Positions 1-9,864 are shown, numbered from the stretch's first letter. The stretch: DNA of 64,000 nt from JAGBWK01 sp964544595 (GCA_964544595.1 CAZJBM010000011.1:1-64000), one strand, 5' to 3'. Numbers and translations are program-made. The notes: generated by a model not told the origin, from the letters alone.

Positions 1-2105
1 CCGAGGCGGCAGCCGCGGTGGCCGAGCATGGGGTTGAATTCTTCGAGTGAGTCAACCTTAGCTTTTACCTCAGCGAGGGTGATACCCATTTCGTCGGCGA
101 GCTCTTTCTGAGTGGCTGTCTGATGAGGCACGAATTCGTGCAATGGGGGATCGAGAAGACGGATAGTAACGCCATATCCGTTCATGGCCTCGAAGATACC
201 TTCAAAGTCGCCGCGCTGCATGGGGAGAAGTTTCGCGAGAGCGTGCTTGCGGCCTTCAACGTCGCTTGCGAGAATCATTTCGCGAACGGCCTTGATACGG
301 TCGCCTTCGAAGAACATGTGCTCTGTGCGGCAGAGACCGATACCCTGTGCACCGAAGTGGCGGGCCTGCTTGGCGTCGCGGGGAGTGTCGGCGTTAGTGC
401 GTACAAGAGTTTTGGTGTATTTTGCAGCGAGGTTCATGATCGCGCCGAAGTCGCCGTCGAGTTCGGGCTCTGCTGTGGGCACCTGGCCGTCGTATACCTC
501 GCCGGTAGAGCCGTTAAGAGAAATCCAGTCGCCTTCTTTGTAGGTCTTGCCACCCATTTCAAGGGTGCGGGCCTCGTAGTCGACTTTGATTTCGCCTGCG
601 CCTGACACGCAGCATTTACCCATACCGCGCGCAACAACCGCAGCGTGAGAAGTCATACCGCCGCGCATAGTAAGGATACCTTGTGCAACAGCCATACCGC
701 GAAGATCCTCGGGAGAGGTCTCGATACGGACGAGGACAACTTTTTTCTTTTTCTCAGCCCATGCTTCGGCGTCGTCGGCGAAGAACACGATTTGGCCGGT
801 AGCAGCGCCGGGAGATGCGGGAAGACCTTTAGCCATAACTTTGGCGCGTTTGAGGCCTGCTTTGTCAAATACGGGGTGGAGAAGCTCGTCGAGTTTCTGG
901 GGCTCCATGCGCATAAGACAGGTTTTCTCATCGATCATGCCGTCGCGGAGAAGGTCCATGGCGATTTTCACCATAGCAGCGCCGGTGCGCTTGCCGTTAC
1001 GGGTCTGGAGCATCCAGAGCTTGCCGTCTTGGATAGTGAATTCCATGTCCTGCATGTCGCGGTAGTGGTCTTCGAGCTTGTGGGCTATTGAGATAAGTTC
1101 GGCGGCGCATACGGGCATTGATTCTTCAAGCGAAGGATATTTAGAAGCGCGCTCCTCTTCAGAGATGCCCTGGAGGGCTGCCCAACGGCGCGAGCCTTCT
1201 ACGGTGATCTGCTGAGGTGTGCGGATACCTGCAACCACGTCTTCACCCTGAGCGTTGATAAGATATTCGCCGTTGAAGATGTTTTCGCCGGTAGCGGCGT
1301 CGCGAGAGAATGCCACGCCTGTGGCAGAGTTGTTACCCATGTTGCCATATACCATTGCCTGAACGTTAACGGCAGTACCCCATTCTTCAGGTATCTGGTT
1401 CATGCGGCGGTAAATGATGGCGCGCTCGTTCATCCAGCTGTCAAACACGGCGCAGATGCCGCCCCAAAGCTGATCCCAGGCTGAATCGGGGAAATCGTTG
1501 CCGGTGTATTCCTTGACGGCAGCTTTGAAGAGCTTGACGAGGTTCTGGAGGTCTTCAACATCGAGTTCGTTATCGAATTTGACACCTTTTTCTTCCTTCA
1601 CCTTGTCGATGATAGCTTCGAAGGGGTCGATTTCGGTTTTGGTTTTGGGTTTCATGCCGAGCACCACGTCGCCGTACATCTGAACGAAGCGACGATAGCT
1701 ATCCCATGCGAAGCGGGGGTTGCCGCTCTTTTCGGCGAGTGAAGCCACGGTAGCGTCGTTCATGCCGAGGTTGAGCACGGTGTCCATCATGCCGGGCATG
1801 GATGCGCGGGCACCTGAGCGAACTGACACGAGAAGCGGATTAGCGGGATCGTCGAATTTTTTGCCGGTGAGCTCTTCAACGTGGGCGATGGCTTTTTCAA
1901 CCTCAGGTTTGAGGCGCTTTACGACCTCTTCTTTGCCATATTGGTTGTATTCGGTGCAGACTTCGGTTGTGATAGTGAAACCGGGAGGCACGGGCATGCC
2001 GAGGAGGTTCATTTCGGCAAGGTTAGCGCCTTTGCCGCCGAGGAGGTTCCTCATGTCGGCTTTGCCTTCGGCGTGACCGTTGCCAAATGTATAAATTCTC
2101 TTCAT
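1..2105 (-). CDS. ppdK: Pyruvate, phosphate dikinase (3' end outside the window)
   Basis: Interconverts pyruvate, ATP and phosphate with PEP, AMP and pyrophosphate; in anaerobes a glycolytic or gluconeogenic step in the cytoplasm. About 701 residues are visible of a family length near 900. The N-terminus MKRIYTFGNGHAEG is followed by the nucleotide-binding segment NLLGGKGANLAEM and PVPPGFTITTEVC, typical of the PPDK ATP-grasp domain. The phosphohistidine and PEP-binding domains run toward and beyond the left edge. The ATG at 2103-2105 is the only start compatible with the family N-terminus. A near-perfect Bacteroides promoter lies 70-100 bp upstream. The gene appears monocistronic at its 5' side and is divergent from rlmD. 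Confidence 0.95.
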   Translation of the reverse strand, partial: MKRIYTFGNGHAEGKADMRNLLGGKGANLAEMNLLGMPVPPGFTITTEVCTEYNQYGKEEVVKRLKPEVEKAIAHVEELTGKKFDDPANPLLVSVRSGARASMPGMMDTVLNLGMNDATVASLAEKSGNPRFAWDSYRRFVQMYGDVVLGMKPKTKTEIDPFEAIIDKVKEEKGVKFDNELDVEDLQNLVKLFKAAVKEYTGNDFPDSAWDQLWGGICAVFDSWMNERAIIYRRMNQIPEEWGTAVNVQAMVYGNMGNNSATGVAFSRDAATGENIFNGEYLINAQGEDVVAGIRTPQQITVEGSRRWAALQGISEEERASKYPSLEESMPVCAAELISIAHKLEDHYRDMQDMEFTIQDGKLWMLQTRNGKRTGAAMVKIAMDLLRDGMIDEKTCLMRMEPQKLDELLHPVFDKAGLKRAKVMAKGLPASPGAATGQIVFFADDAEAWAEKKKKVVLVRIETSPEDLRGMAVAQGILTMRGGMTSHAAVVARGMGKCCVSGAGEIKVDYEARTLEMGGKTYKEGDWISLNGSTGEVYDGQVPTAEPELDGDFGAIMNLAAKYTKTLVRTNADTPRDAKQARHFGAQGIGLCRTEHMFFEGDRIKAVREMILASDVEGRKHALAKLLPMQRGDFEGIFEAMNGYGVTIRLLDPPLHEFVPHQTATQKELADEMGITLAEVKAKVDSLEEFNPMLGHRGCRL

Positions 2106-2175
2106 TTTGAATTTAATTTGGGGTTAAATTATTTAGTCATTTATGTGATTACGCAAATTCCTCTTAAAGGATTTA

Positions 2176-2207
2176 CAAAGGTATGGAAAATATATCACTC
2201 ACGCAAA
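2176..2207 (-). promoter_or_regulatory. Bacteroides-type promoter of ppdK
   Basis: On the minus strand a TTTG -33 box (plus-strand CAAA at 2204-2207) is separated by 20 bp from a perfect TAnnTTTG -7 box (TACCTTTG; plus-strand 2176-2183). This matches the sigma-ABfr consensus. It predicts a start near 2169 and a 5' leader of about 65 nt before the ppdK ATG. Confidence 0.7.
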
Positions 2208-2340
2208 ATTGATAAGACATTTTTGCGAGATAAAGAGCTTAGTTCGGTTTTTTTTATCCGCTGTGGCACATATCGGATTTTCAATGACTATAATTTAATT
2301 GATTTTTCGTAAATTCGCGCAAAATTTTACCATTGCCAAT

Positions 2341-3804
2341 ATGAGCAGAAAACGTAAGGAGCAGCCGTTGCTCCAAGATATAGAGATCACAGATGTTGCC
2401 GCCGAAGGCAATGCTATCGCTAAGGTCGACAAGCTCGTGGTGTTTGTCCCTTATGGCGCGCCGGGCGACATCGCCGATATTCAGATAACGCGCAAAAAAC
2501 ATAGCTATGCCGAGGGGCATATTGCTGAAATGAAACGCCCCTCCCCTATAAGGGTAGAGCCTAAATGTGAGCATTTCGGTCTTTGCGGTGGTTGCCGCTG
2601 GCAGCATTTGCCCTACGACTTTCAAATCTCCGCGAAACAAAAGCAGGTGAAAGATGCGCTTGACCGTATCGCCAAAATAGATTACCCTGAGATTTCTCCG
2701 ATACTCGGGTCGGAGAATATCTACGGTTATCGCAATAAGATGGAGTACACATTCAGCAATAAATCGTGGCTCACCTACGAGCAAATGCGCTCTGGCGAGG
2801 AATTTCCCGACCGCGACGCGGCCGGATTCCATATACCCAGCGCGTTCGACAAAGTGCTTGACATTAAATGCTGTCACCTTCAAGATGATTTGGGCAATCG
2901 TATCAGACTATTCGTAAAACAATATTGCAAAGACCACGGATTGCCTTTTTACGACCTGCGAGGACAGCATGGATTCATACGCACGCTTATGATCCGCATA
3001 GCCTCAACAGGCGAGGTGATGGTTGTGGTTGTGGTTGGTGACGACAACATGGAAGCGATATCCGGGCTGATGGATGCGTTAGTAGAGAAGTTTCCCGAAA
3101 TCACGTCATTGCATTATGTCATCAACCTAAAGGTCAATGATTCGATTGCCGATCAGGACGTGATTCTTTACTCCGGAAAACCATATATAGAGGAGGAGAT
3201 GGAGGGACTTCGTTTTAGAGTAGGTCCTAAATCATTTTATCAGACAAATTCGCGTCAAGCCTACACTTTATATAAGGTAGCGCGTGATTTCGCGGAACTT
3301 ACAGGGTCGGAACTCGTTTATGACCTTTATACCGGAACAGGCACCATCGCAAACTTCGTCAGCCGAAAAGCCTCGAAAGTAATCGGTATAGAATATGTTG
3401 AGGATGCGATACGCGACGCCCGCATCAATTCAGAATCAAACGGCGTGACCAACACCGAATTTTACGCCGGTGACATGAAGGATGTGCTAACCGACGATTT
3501 CGTAGCTGAGCACGGTAGACCCGATGTGATGATAGTTGACCCTCCCCGCGCCGGGATGCATGGCGACGTTGTAGAGGTGATACGCAACGCCCGCCCCCGC
3601 CGTATAGTGTACGTGAGCTGTAACCCGGCGACGCAGGCGCGCGACCTCCAGCTTCTCGACGACTTATATCGGATTGACGCGGTTCAGCCGGTAGATATGT
3701 TCCCTCATACTCATCATGTTGAGAACGTCGTGAAGCTCACTCTGCGCGAGCAAAAATCGCTGAAGTCGTCAAGTTGGAGTTATAGTATGCGGGGTTATCG
3801 GTGA
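2341..3804 (+). CDS. rlmD: 23S rRNA (uracil-5-)-methyltransferase, RlmD/RumA type
   Basis: SAM-dependent enzyme predicted to make m5U in 23S rRNA. The start chosen is the ATG at 2341 (MSRKRKEQPLL, 487 aa); an upstream in-frame start at 2299 would add 14 residues that do not look conserved. An N-terminal TRAM domain (about residues 10-65) is followed by the Fe-S cluster cysteines in CEHFGLCGGCRW (about 75-86), a SAM fold with DLYTGTGTIANF, and the C-terminal catalytic motifs DPPRAGM and VSCNPATQARD (nucleophile Cys about residue 427). The last 68 bp overlap the convergent CYTH gene. Bacteroidales often carry more than one RumA paralogue, so the exact target uridine is not certain. Confidence 0.88.
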   Translation: MSRKRKEQPLLQDIEITDVAAEGNAIAKVDKLVVFVPYGAPGDIADIQITRKKHSYAEGHIAEMKRPSPIRVEPKCEHFGLCGGCRWQHLPYDFQISAKQKQVKDALDRIAKIDYPEISPILGSENIYGYRNKMEYTFSNKSWLTYEQMRSGEEFPDRDAAGFHIPSAFDKVLDIKCCHLQDDLGNRIRLFVKQYCKDHGLPFYDLRGQHGFIRTLMIRIASTGEVMVVVVVGDDNMEAISGLMDALVEKFPEITSLHYVINLKVNDSIADQDVILYSGKPYIEEEMEGLRFRVGPKSFYQTNSRQAYTLYKVARDFAELTGSELVYDLYTGTGTIANFVSRKASKVIGIEYVEDAIRDARINSESNGVTNTEFYAGDMKDVLTDDFVAEHGRPDVMIVDPPRAGMHGDVVEVIRNARPRRIVYVSCNPATQARDLQLLDDLYRIDAVQPVDMFPHTHHVENVVKLTLREQKSLKSSSWSYSMRGYR

Positions 3805-4207
3805 CTTCTTCGCCTATGAACGGGGGGAGGCTGAAGCTATCCGACGAGTCGGTCAACTCGATTTCGGCTATCGTCAATCCTGTCAAAAATCCGTGAAATT
3901 CGTCGATTTCCCAGCGTTTGCCAGAGAAATTCACTATATAACGAGTCTTCTCGATGATTGGCGCTTCGCATAAATTGAGCATTTCTGAAGCGTCGGACAA
4001 TGGAATCTCATACTCCCATTCGTTGCGCTCGCACCCTGAGTTCTTTCCTTTGACCGTGAGAAAGCCTTTTGCTCCCTTCGTGCGTACCCTGACAGTCGCT
4101 TCGGGCTTACGCGAGAGGTATCCTTGCGCTATATTGTAGCTCTCGGCCGACATCGTCTTATACGAATTGTCGGTGACGAGAAATTTTCGTTCAACTTCTT
4201 TCGCCAT
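3737..4207 (-). CDS. CYTH domain protein (inorganic triphosphatase/CyaB-like)
   Basis: 156 aa from the ATG at 4205-4207. Longer in-frame extensions run into the neighbouring coding strand and carry no recognisable domain. The N-terminal EVERKFLV is the ExExK signature of CYTH domains. It is followed by basic and acidic strands typical of the triphosphate tunnel (VRVRTKGAKGFLTVKGK, WEYEIPL, EKTRYIV, WEIDEFHG, IAEIELTD). Family members hydrolyse inorganic triphosphate or other organic triphosphates using divalent metal. The substrate cannot be told from sequence alone. The gene is convergent with rlmD and its 3' end overlaps it by 68 bp. Confidence 0.85.
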   Translation of the reverse strand: MAKEVERKFLVTDNSYKTMSAESYNIAQGYLSRKPEATVRVRTKGAKGFLTVKGKNSGCERNEWEYEIPLSDASEMLNLCEAPIIEKTRYIVNFSGKRWEIDEFHGFLTGLTIAEIELTDSSDSFSLPPFIGEEVTDNPAYYNSNLTTSAIFARAE

Positions 4208-4298
4208 AAATTGTTTAATTAGGTGTGTCGGTATGTAGGCGGCATTTACAACCAAACCTAGTTTTGGTATCAATCGCAAAATTATAAAAAATAATTCA

Positions 4299-6716
4299 AT
4301 GGGTTTTACCTCACGTGTAATTTTCTCGCTAACGCTGCTGGTTTCGGTCGCCCTGTCAATTGCGGCTGCCGACTCTCCCCGGCGTCCGAAATCAGCGCAA
4401 TCAGCGGATGCTCTCCCTGATACGCTTGACAAGCGCGTCGAGCTCGGCGAGGTTACCGTTAAGCCCAAAGGCGAAAAGTATTCGAAGAAAAACAATCCGG
4501 CAGTCGACTTCATGCGGCTCCTCAAGGAACAAGGCAGCCTCTCAGACCCTATGAATCGTCCTCATTATAATTATGAGGTGTATGACCGTATCACGATTGC
4601 CATAAACGAAATACAAGATAGTGCTGGAAATATAAAGGGGCCTCTGAAGAATTTCCCCCAGCTGATCAATTACGTCGATACGTCGGAAGTTACGGGCAAG
4701 CCGATTTTGCCTATTTCGGTGAAAGAGAAAGTCACGGAATTTTACCATTCATCTGATCCCGATAAATCGCGCGAGTATGTTACGGGCATAAAACGCATCG
4801 GGCTCGACGCGATTGGCAACGAGGAGAGCGTGCAGGTCTATCTTGAGGATATGCTGCGCGAAGTAGATTTGTATAAGAACGACATTCAGCTTTTGAGTAA
4901 TAAATTCGTCAGCCCGTTATCATCATTAGGTCCAGATTTCTACAAGTATTATCTCGTTGATACGATTCCTGAAAGCGCAATTGTGTCCGATAAGACGAGG
5001 GAACTCTACCCTATCGAGTCCGATAGCCTTATTGTGCTTGAATTTATCCCGAAAAATTCCGCTACATTCGGTTTCGCCGGTCGGCTGTATATCCCGGTCG
5101 GCTCTAACAATAGCTATGTAAGAAAGGTTAAAATGCTGCTGCCGAAAAATGCTAACGTCAATTTTATTGAGTCGCTCGGCATTGATCAGGAGTTTTATAT
5201 CGATTCAATAGGATGTCGTCATAAGATTCTTGATAATCTGACGGTTGAAATGTCGCTCGTGCCAGGTACGCAAGGCATTTTCGCGCAGAAATACACACGT
5301 TGCCTTGATCATAATTATAACGAAACCGACCCCCGCGATCTTTTCGGTCGATTGGGCTCGATATATAATGCGGCCGACGCTTATCTTAAAGATGAGCAAT
5401 TTTGGGATTATCGGCGCGACGAAACGTATAAAATGTCGCATAGGTCGGTAGGCAATCTGGCGTCTTCACTCCGGTCAAATCCTTGGTATTATTGGACCGA
5501 GAAAGCTCTCAACATATTAGTCACCGGTTACGTTCCGTTAGGAAAGAAAGATAAAGTGGAATTCGGGCCGGTGAACACACTCGTTAGCTTCAACGACGTG
5601 GAAGGAACTCGTTTGCGCTTCGGAGGTCTGACCACCGCCAAATTAAGTAAACACTGGTTTTTCAGGGGATACGGAGCTTACGGGATAAAGGATCATCGCT
5701 GGAAATATTATGGCGAAGCCGAGTATGCGTTTAATGAAAAGAAACGTCATTCACGCGAATTCCCGGTAAGGTCGATCAGAGCGTCGTATCGCTACGACAC
5801 CCACTTCTTGGGTCAGGATTACGCTTTTACCAACCCTGATAATATATTCCTCTCTTTCAAGCGAATGGACGACACGCTGATGGTGTATACGCGCACCGCC
5901 CGACTTGAGTACACCACTGAGTTCGACAACCATTTTTCGGTTAATTTGTCGTTGCAGAATCAGCGTCAGGAATCCACTCGATACGTGCGTTTTGAATATG
6001 CCGACGGCAGTAGCTCGCCACATCTCGACTTCACAACGGCCACGCTGACTTTTCGTTATGCCCCCGGAGAGAAATTCATCCAGACCAAATCTGAGAGAAT
6101 CCCTGTCAATATCGATGCCCCGGTTATCCAGATTTCACATACCTACGGCCCCGGGGGTTCACTGGGAAGCAGCAGATACTTTGTCAACCGAACGGAATTA
6201 GATGTTCGTAAACGTTTTTGGTTCAGTGCGTTCGGTTACACAGACGTGACTGTCAAAGGTGGCCATGTATGGAGCACATCGCCTTTCACCCAATTATTCA
6301 TCCCAAACGCAAACATGACATATACGATTCAGCCTGAATCATTCACGTTATTGTCGCCAATGGAATTTATCGCCGATACCTACGCTGCGTGGGATGTGAC
6401 TTACTGGGCCAACGGAGCACTGTTTAATTACATCCCGTATCTGAAACAGCTGCGTTTGCGCGAATCAATTTCATTTAGAGGCTTTTGGGGGCGTCTAAGC
6501 GACAAGAATAATCCAGAATATAATCCATGGTTACCTCAGTTTCCGATTGGCTCTAATCCGGTGACTGTGACCGATACGCCCTATATGGAGCTTGGAGTAG
6601 GTATTGACAACATATTCAAGATATTGCGAGTCGAGTATTCATGGCGACTCAGTTACCGAAACACCCCCGGGGTTGACCGCTCGGGTTTGCGAATTGCCCT
6701 TCACTTCAATTTTTAG
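4299..6716 (+). CDS. DUF5686 family outer-membrane protein
   Basis: 805 aa. A signal peptide occupies about residues 1-25 (hydrophobic FSLTLLVSVALSIAAA). The segment VELGEVTVKPKGEKYSKKNNPAVDFM, followed by the NRPHYNYEVYDRITIAINE region, is characteristic of the Bacteroidetes DUF5686 family. The second half is rich in alternating aromatic strands (for example RFGGLTTAKLSKHWFFRGYG) and ends in LRIALHFNF, a typical C-terminal beta-barrel strand with terminal Phe. Members usually begin with a carboxypeptidase-like regulatory domain; that domain is not evident here, so this is a shorter form. It is predicted in the outer membrane; the function is unknown. It is divergent from the CYTH gene. Confidence 0.8.
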   Translation: MGFTSRVIFSLTLLVSVALSIAAADSPRRPKSAQSADALPDTLDKRVELGEVTVKPKGEKYSKKNNPAVDFMRLLKEQGSLSDPMNRPHYNYEVYDRITIAINEIQDSAGNIKGPLKNFPQLINYVDTSEVTGKPILPISVKEKVTEFYHSSDPDKSREYVTGIKRIGLDAIGNEESVQVYLEDMLREVDLYKNDIQLLSNKFVSPLSSLGPDFYKYYLVDTIPESAIVSDKTRELYPIESDSLIVLEFIPKNSATFGFAGRLYIPVGSNNSYVRKVKMLLPKNANVNFIESLGIDQEFYIDSIGCRHKILDNLTVEMSLVPGTQGIFAQKYTRCLDHNYNETDPRDLFGRLGSIYNAADAYLKDEQFWDYRRDETYKMSHRSVGNLASSLRSNPWYYWTEKALNILVTGYVPLGKKDKVEFGPVNTLVSFNDVEGTRLRFGGLTTAKLSKHWFFRGYGAYGIKDHRWKYYGEAEYAFNEKKRHSREFPVRSIRASYRYDTHFLGQDYAFTNPDNIFLSFKRMDDTLMVYTRTARLEYTTEFDNHFSVNLSLQNQRQESTRYVRFEYADGSSSPHLDFTTATLTFRYAPGEKFIQTKSERIPVNIDAPVIQISHTYGPGGSLGSSRYFVNRTELDVRKRFWFSAFGYTDVTVKGGHVWSTSPFTQLFIPNANMTYTIQPESFTLLSPMEFIADTYAAWDVTYWANGALFNYIPYLKQLRLRESISFRGFWGRLSDKNNPEYNPWLPQFPIGSNPVTVTDTPYMELGVGIDNIFKILRVEYSWRLSYRNTPGVDRSGLRIALHFNF

Positions 6717-6827
6717 CGCTGTGCGGATAGTGAGTATTTTGCGTTAAGAAATCTTAATTTTGACGATTTATTTAAATTATATATGCAAAATTAACAATAG
6801 TTATAATCTACTTACTTTGTAAATCTG

Positions 6828-6835
6828 TAAATTTG
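6828..6835 (+). promoter_or_regulatory. -7 element candidate for the bat operon
   Basis: A perfect TAAATTTG lies 64 bp before the MoxR ATG inside an AT-rich 182-bp intergenic region. No convincing TTTG lies 19-21 bp upstream, so only the -7 half is supported. A second, weaker TACTTTG sits just upstream at 6813-6819. Confidence 0.4.
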
Positions 6836-6898
6836 CACTATAATTTGACTAAAAAAGGCATTTATATATCAGTATAATCACACAAAAAACCAAATATA

Positions 6899-7894
6899 AT
6901 GAGCGAAACTTTGAATATCAGAGATATCAATGACCTCGTTGCCTCTAAAAGCGATTTTATTAAGCTTATAACCAAGGGCATGGATCAAACCATTGTCGGT
7001 CAGAAGCATCTTGTCGAATCGCTTTTGATAGCGCTTCTCAGTAACGGACACGTGCTTCTCGAAGGAGTTCCCGGTCTGGCTAAGACCTTGGCAATTAAAA
7101 CTCTCTCGCAGCTTATTGATGCGAAATACAGCCGTATTCAGTTCACCCCCGACCTCTTGCCTGCCGATGTTATCGGTACAATGGTATATTCTGTCAAGAA
7201 AGAGCAGTTTGAGGTGAAAAAAGGCCCGATTTTTGCTAACTTCGTGCTTGCTGACGAAATCAACCGCGCTCCGGCAAAAGTGCAGTCAGCACTTCTCGAA
7301 GCCATGCAGGAGCGTCAGGTCACTATCGGTGGCGACACTTTCAGTCTTAAGGATCCATTCCTTGTTATGGCAACCCAAAACCCTATAGAGCAGGAGGGCA
7401 CTTATCCTCTTCCCGAAGCACAAGTCGACCGCTTCTTGCTCAAGGTTATTATAGGTTATCCCACCCGCGAGGATGAGAAACTGATCATTCGCCAGAACAT
7501 AACCAGCGAAAAGCGCGAGATTGTTCCCCTGGTTCGCCCTGAGGAAATCATAGAAGCGCAGAAAGTTGTTGAAAAAATTTATATCGACGAGAAAATAGAG
7601 AAGTATATTGTCGATATAGTGTTCGCAACCCGCTTCCCCAAGGAGGCAGGATTGAACGATCTGACTAACATAATCGCGTTTGGAGCCTCTCCCCGCGCCT
7701 CAATCAGTTTGGCGAAAGCTTCGCGCGCTTATGCACTTATCAAAGGCCGAGGTTATGTCATTCCCGAGGATGTCAGAGCAATATGTCACGACGTTATGCG
7801 TCACAGAATTGGCCTTACCTACGAGGCTGAGGCAAATAATATCACTTCCGACGAGATTATTTCTACAATTCTCGATAAAGTTGAAGTGCCCTGA
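6899..7894 (+). CDS. MoxR-type AAA+ ATPase, first gene of the bat operon
   Basis: 331 aa cytoplasmic ATPase of the MoxR family, thought to act as a chaperone with VWA-domain partners. It has a Walker A variant EGVPGLAKT (about residues 56-64), a Walker B LADEINRAP with the following sensor region MATQNPIEQEGTYPLPEAQVDRF, and a C-terminal lid with ASPRASISL. It is followed 48 bp later by a DUF58 gene and then batA-E. This is the standard Bacteroides aerotolerance arrangement and strongly suggests the ATPase works on these VWA proteins. Length is normal for the family. Confidence 0.93.
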   Translation: MSETLNIRDINDLVASKSDFIKLITKGMDQTIVGQKHLVESLLIALLSNGHVLLEGVPGLAKTLAIKTLSQLIDAKYSRIQFTPDLLPADVIGTMVYSVKKEQFEVKKGPIFANFVLADEINRAPAKVQSALLEAMQERQVTIGGDTFSLKDPFLVMATQNPIEQEGTYPLPEAQVDRFLLKVIIGYPTREDEKLIIRQNITSEKREIVPLVRPEEIIEAQKVVEKIYIDEKIEKYIVDIVFATRFPKEAGLNDLTNIIAFGASPRASISLAKASRAYALIKGRGYVIPEDVRAICHDVMRHRIGLTYEAEANNITSDEIISTILDKVEVP

Positions 7895-7942
7895 TGAATA
7901 GGCAAAGTTATTTAGCGACAAATAATTTTAAATTGAATTACA

Positions 7943-8818
7943 GTGGATTCTAACGAACTTCTGAAAAAGGTCCGCAAAATCGAGATAAAGACCAAAGGTC
8001 TCTCGGCAAATATTTTCGCCGGAGAGTATCATTCGGCCTTTAAAGGTCGCGGTATGATGTTTTCAGAGGTAAGGCAATATCAATACGGCGATGATATCCG
8101 CGACATTGACTGGAACGTCACAGCTCGACACAACCAGCCTTATGTAAAGGTCTATGAGGAGGAACGCGAGCTGACGGTAATGCTTCTCGTCGATGTCTCG
8201 GGAAGTAGGTTGTTTGGCGCTGTCGGAGAGGAAAAACGCGAGATGATAGCTGAGATAGGCGCGACACTCGCCTTTTCGGCTATTCAGAACAATGATAAAG
8301 TAGGCGTGATATTCTTCTCGGATAAGATAGAGAAATTTATCCCTCCGAAGAAGGGTCGCAAGCACATACTGCTTATAATTCGCGAACTTCTCGACTTTAA
8401 ACCCGAAAGCTCCGGCACTGATATATCGTGCGTGCTAAGATATTTCACCGATGCGCTGAAAAAACGTTGTACCACTTTCCTTATCTCAGATTTTATTGAT
8501 AAGCATGATTATAAACAAGCTCTGACAATAGCTGCCAACCGCCATGACGTGTACGGTATTCAGGTCTTTGACAAGCGCGACTCTAAGCTGCCCGACATAG
8601 GTTTGATGAGGGTAGCCGACCTTGAAACCGGCGAGATGCGTTGGGTCGACACCTCATCTGTCCGCAACCGCAACGCTTATAGCAAGTGGTGGTACAATCG
8701 TCAACAAACCATGGCCGACACGCTCAATCGTTGCAGGGTAGATTTCGTTTCGATCCCTACCGACGAGGATTATGTCGTGTCGTTAATGGGATTGTTTAAG
8801 AATAGAGCTTTAAGATAG
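7943..8818 (+). CDS. DUF58 domain protein of the bat locus
   Basis: 291 aa, started at a GTG (7943-7945) because the family N-terminus (xLLKKVRKIEIKTKGLSANIFAGEYHS) begins there. The DUF58 core RDIDWNVTARHNQPYVKVYEEERE is followed by a VWA-like fold with MIDAS-type LVDVSGSRLFG and later SSGTDIS. No signal peptide or membrane segment is visible, so it is probably cytoplasmic. It is a usual partner of MoxR ATPases. It lies 48 bp downstream of the MoxR gene and 5 bp upstream of the next gene. The biochemical role of DUF58 proteins is not established. Confidence 0.9.
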   Translation: MDSNELLKKVRKIEIKTKGLSANIFAGEYHSAFKGRGMMFSEVRQYQYGDDIRDIDWNVTARHNQPYVKVYEEERELTVMLLVDVSGSRLFGAVGEEKREMIAEIGATLAFSAIQNNDKVGVIFFSDKIEKFIPPKKGRKHILLIIRELLDFKPESSGTDISCVLRYFTDALKKRCTTFLISDFIDKHDYKQALTIAANRHDVYGIQVFDKRDSKLPDIGLMRVADLETGEMRWVDTSSVRNRNAYSKWWYNRQQTMADTLNRCRVDFVSIPTDEDYVVSLMGLFKNRALR

Positions 8819-8823
8819 AGATA

Positions 8824-9864
8824 ATGAATAGATTACTCTCAAAATTATTAATTGTTTTATGCGTGGCGGTTTTCTCCAATACCGTCAAAGCCGCGAAAGT
8901 AGACTTTAAGGTTCAGCTCGATTCGGCCCATTTGCTGATGGGGAAAACCATGAATATGCAGCTGACTATAAAACAGCCTTCGCCCGATGCCGGTAAAGTG
9001 ATTGTTCCGGCCGACAGCGTGCCTCAGGTTGAGTTTTGCCAGCTCGACTCGCTTCCTGCTTTAAAGCTTGAGTCTTCGGCCAACGGTCAGAATATTTTCA
9101 CCGCGCAATATAAAATTCAGGCTTTTGATTCAGGCGATTACCATATCCCTTCGCTGGTTTATATCTGCGGAAACGACACCATATATTCCAATGGCCTTTC
9201 GCTCAAAGTGGTTCCGGTCAATGTCTCGAAACTGAAAGACATAAATCCTACGGAAGGCGTAGGCAGATATGAGTCGCGCTGGTACGACGCGTTGCCCGAT
9301 TGGGTTACGGACTACTGGCTTGTCGGTGTGGTTATATTATTTATCATAGCCGGAGCGATTGCGGCTTACTTCATCTTCGTTAAGAAAGTTTCGGTCAATG
9401 TGTTGCCAAAGAAGAAGCCTATTCCCCCATATAATGTGGCAATGATGAAACTTCAAGAGCTACGCTCGCGCAACTTATGGGAGCCGGGTCATGAACGAGC
9501 ATTTTATACCGAGCTTACAGATATTCTCCGCGATTATCTTGAAAGACGCTTCGGTATCAACGCTATGGAAATGACCTCCACTCAGATTAAGGAGGCTCTG
9601 AACGCGAACAGTGAGACCAAGCTGTCAAGCGGCCTTGTTGAGCAGGTGCTTGAGATTGCCGATTTCGTTAAGTTTGCCAAAGAGCAGCCTTCGCGACAGG
9701 AAAACATGGCTTCGTTCGACAAGGCTCTTTTGTTTGTCGAAGATACCAAGCCCCAGCCTGTCACTGAGCCATCAAAAGGAGACGGTCAGAACTCAAGCGG
9801 CAAAAACTCGGTAAACGACAAGCCCACTGACGACAATGCCACAAAACCTCTCAATCTAAAGTGA
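8824..9864 (+). CDS. Bat-locus membrane protein of unknown function
   Basis: 346 aa. A signal peptide (LLIVLCVAVFSNTVKA, about residues 8-24) precedes a beta-rich periplasmic domain. A single membrane helix (about 160-183, YWLVGVVILFIIAGAIAAYF) is followed by a cytoplasmic tail with a conserved-looking helical segment (ERAFYTELTDILRDYLERRFG) and a low-complexity C-terminus rich in Asn, Lys and Asp. The layout resembles a short BatD (periplasmic beta domain, one helix, DUF4381-like tail), and the tail motif is echoed in BatD of this operon. It sits between the DUF58 gene and batA with gaps of 5 and 15 bp. Function is inferred only from context. Confidence 0.8.
   Translation: MNRLLSKLLIVLCVAVFSNTVKAAKVDFKVQLDSAHLLMGKTMNMQLTIKQPSPDAGKVIVPADSVPQVEFCQLDSLPALKLESSANGQNIFTAQYKIQAFDSGDYHIPSLVYICGNDTIYSNGLSLKVVPVNVSKLKDINPTEGVGRYESRWYDALPDWVTDYWLVGVVILFIIAGAIAAYFIFVKKVSVNVLPKKKPIPPYNVAMMKLQELRSRNLWEPGHERAFYTELTDILRDYLERRFGINAMEMTSTQIKEALNANSETKLSSGLVEQVLEIADFVKFAKEQPSRQENMASFDKALLFVEDTKPQPVTEPSKGDGQNSSGKNSVNDKPTDDNATKPLNLK

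Noticed and set aside
123..2312. Long plus-strand open frames across the left end
   Set aside because: They are antisense to ppdK, carry no recognisable motif, and arise from its codon use; the minus strand gives a continuous conserved protein.
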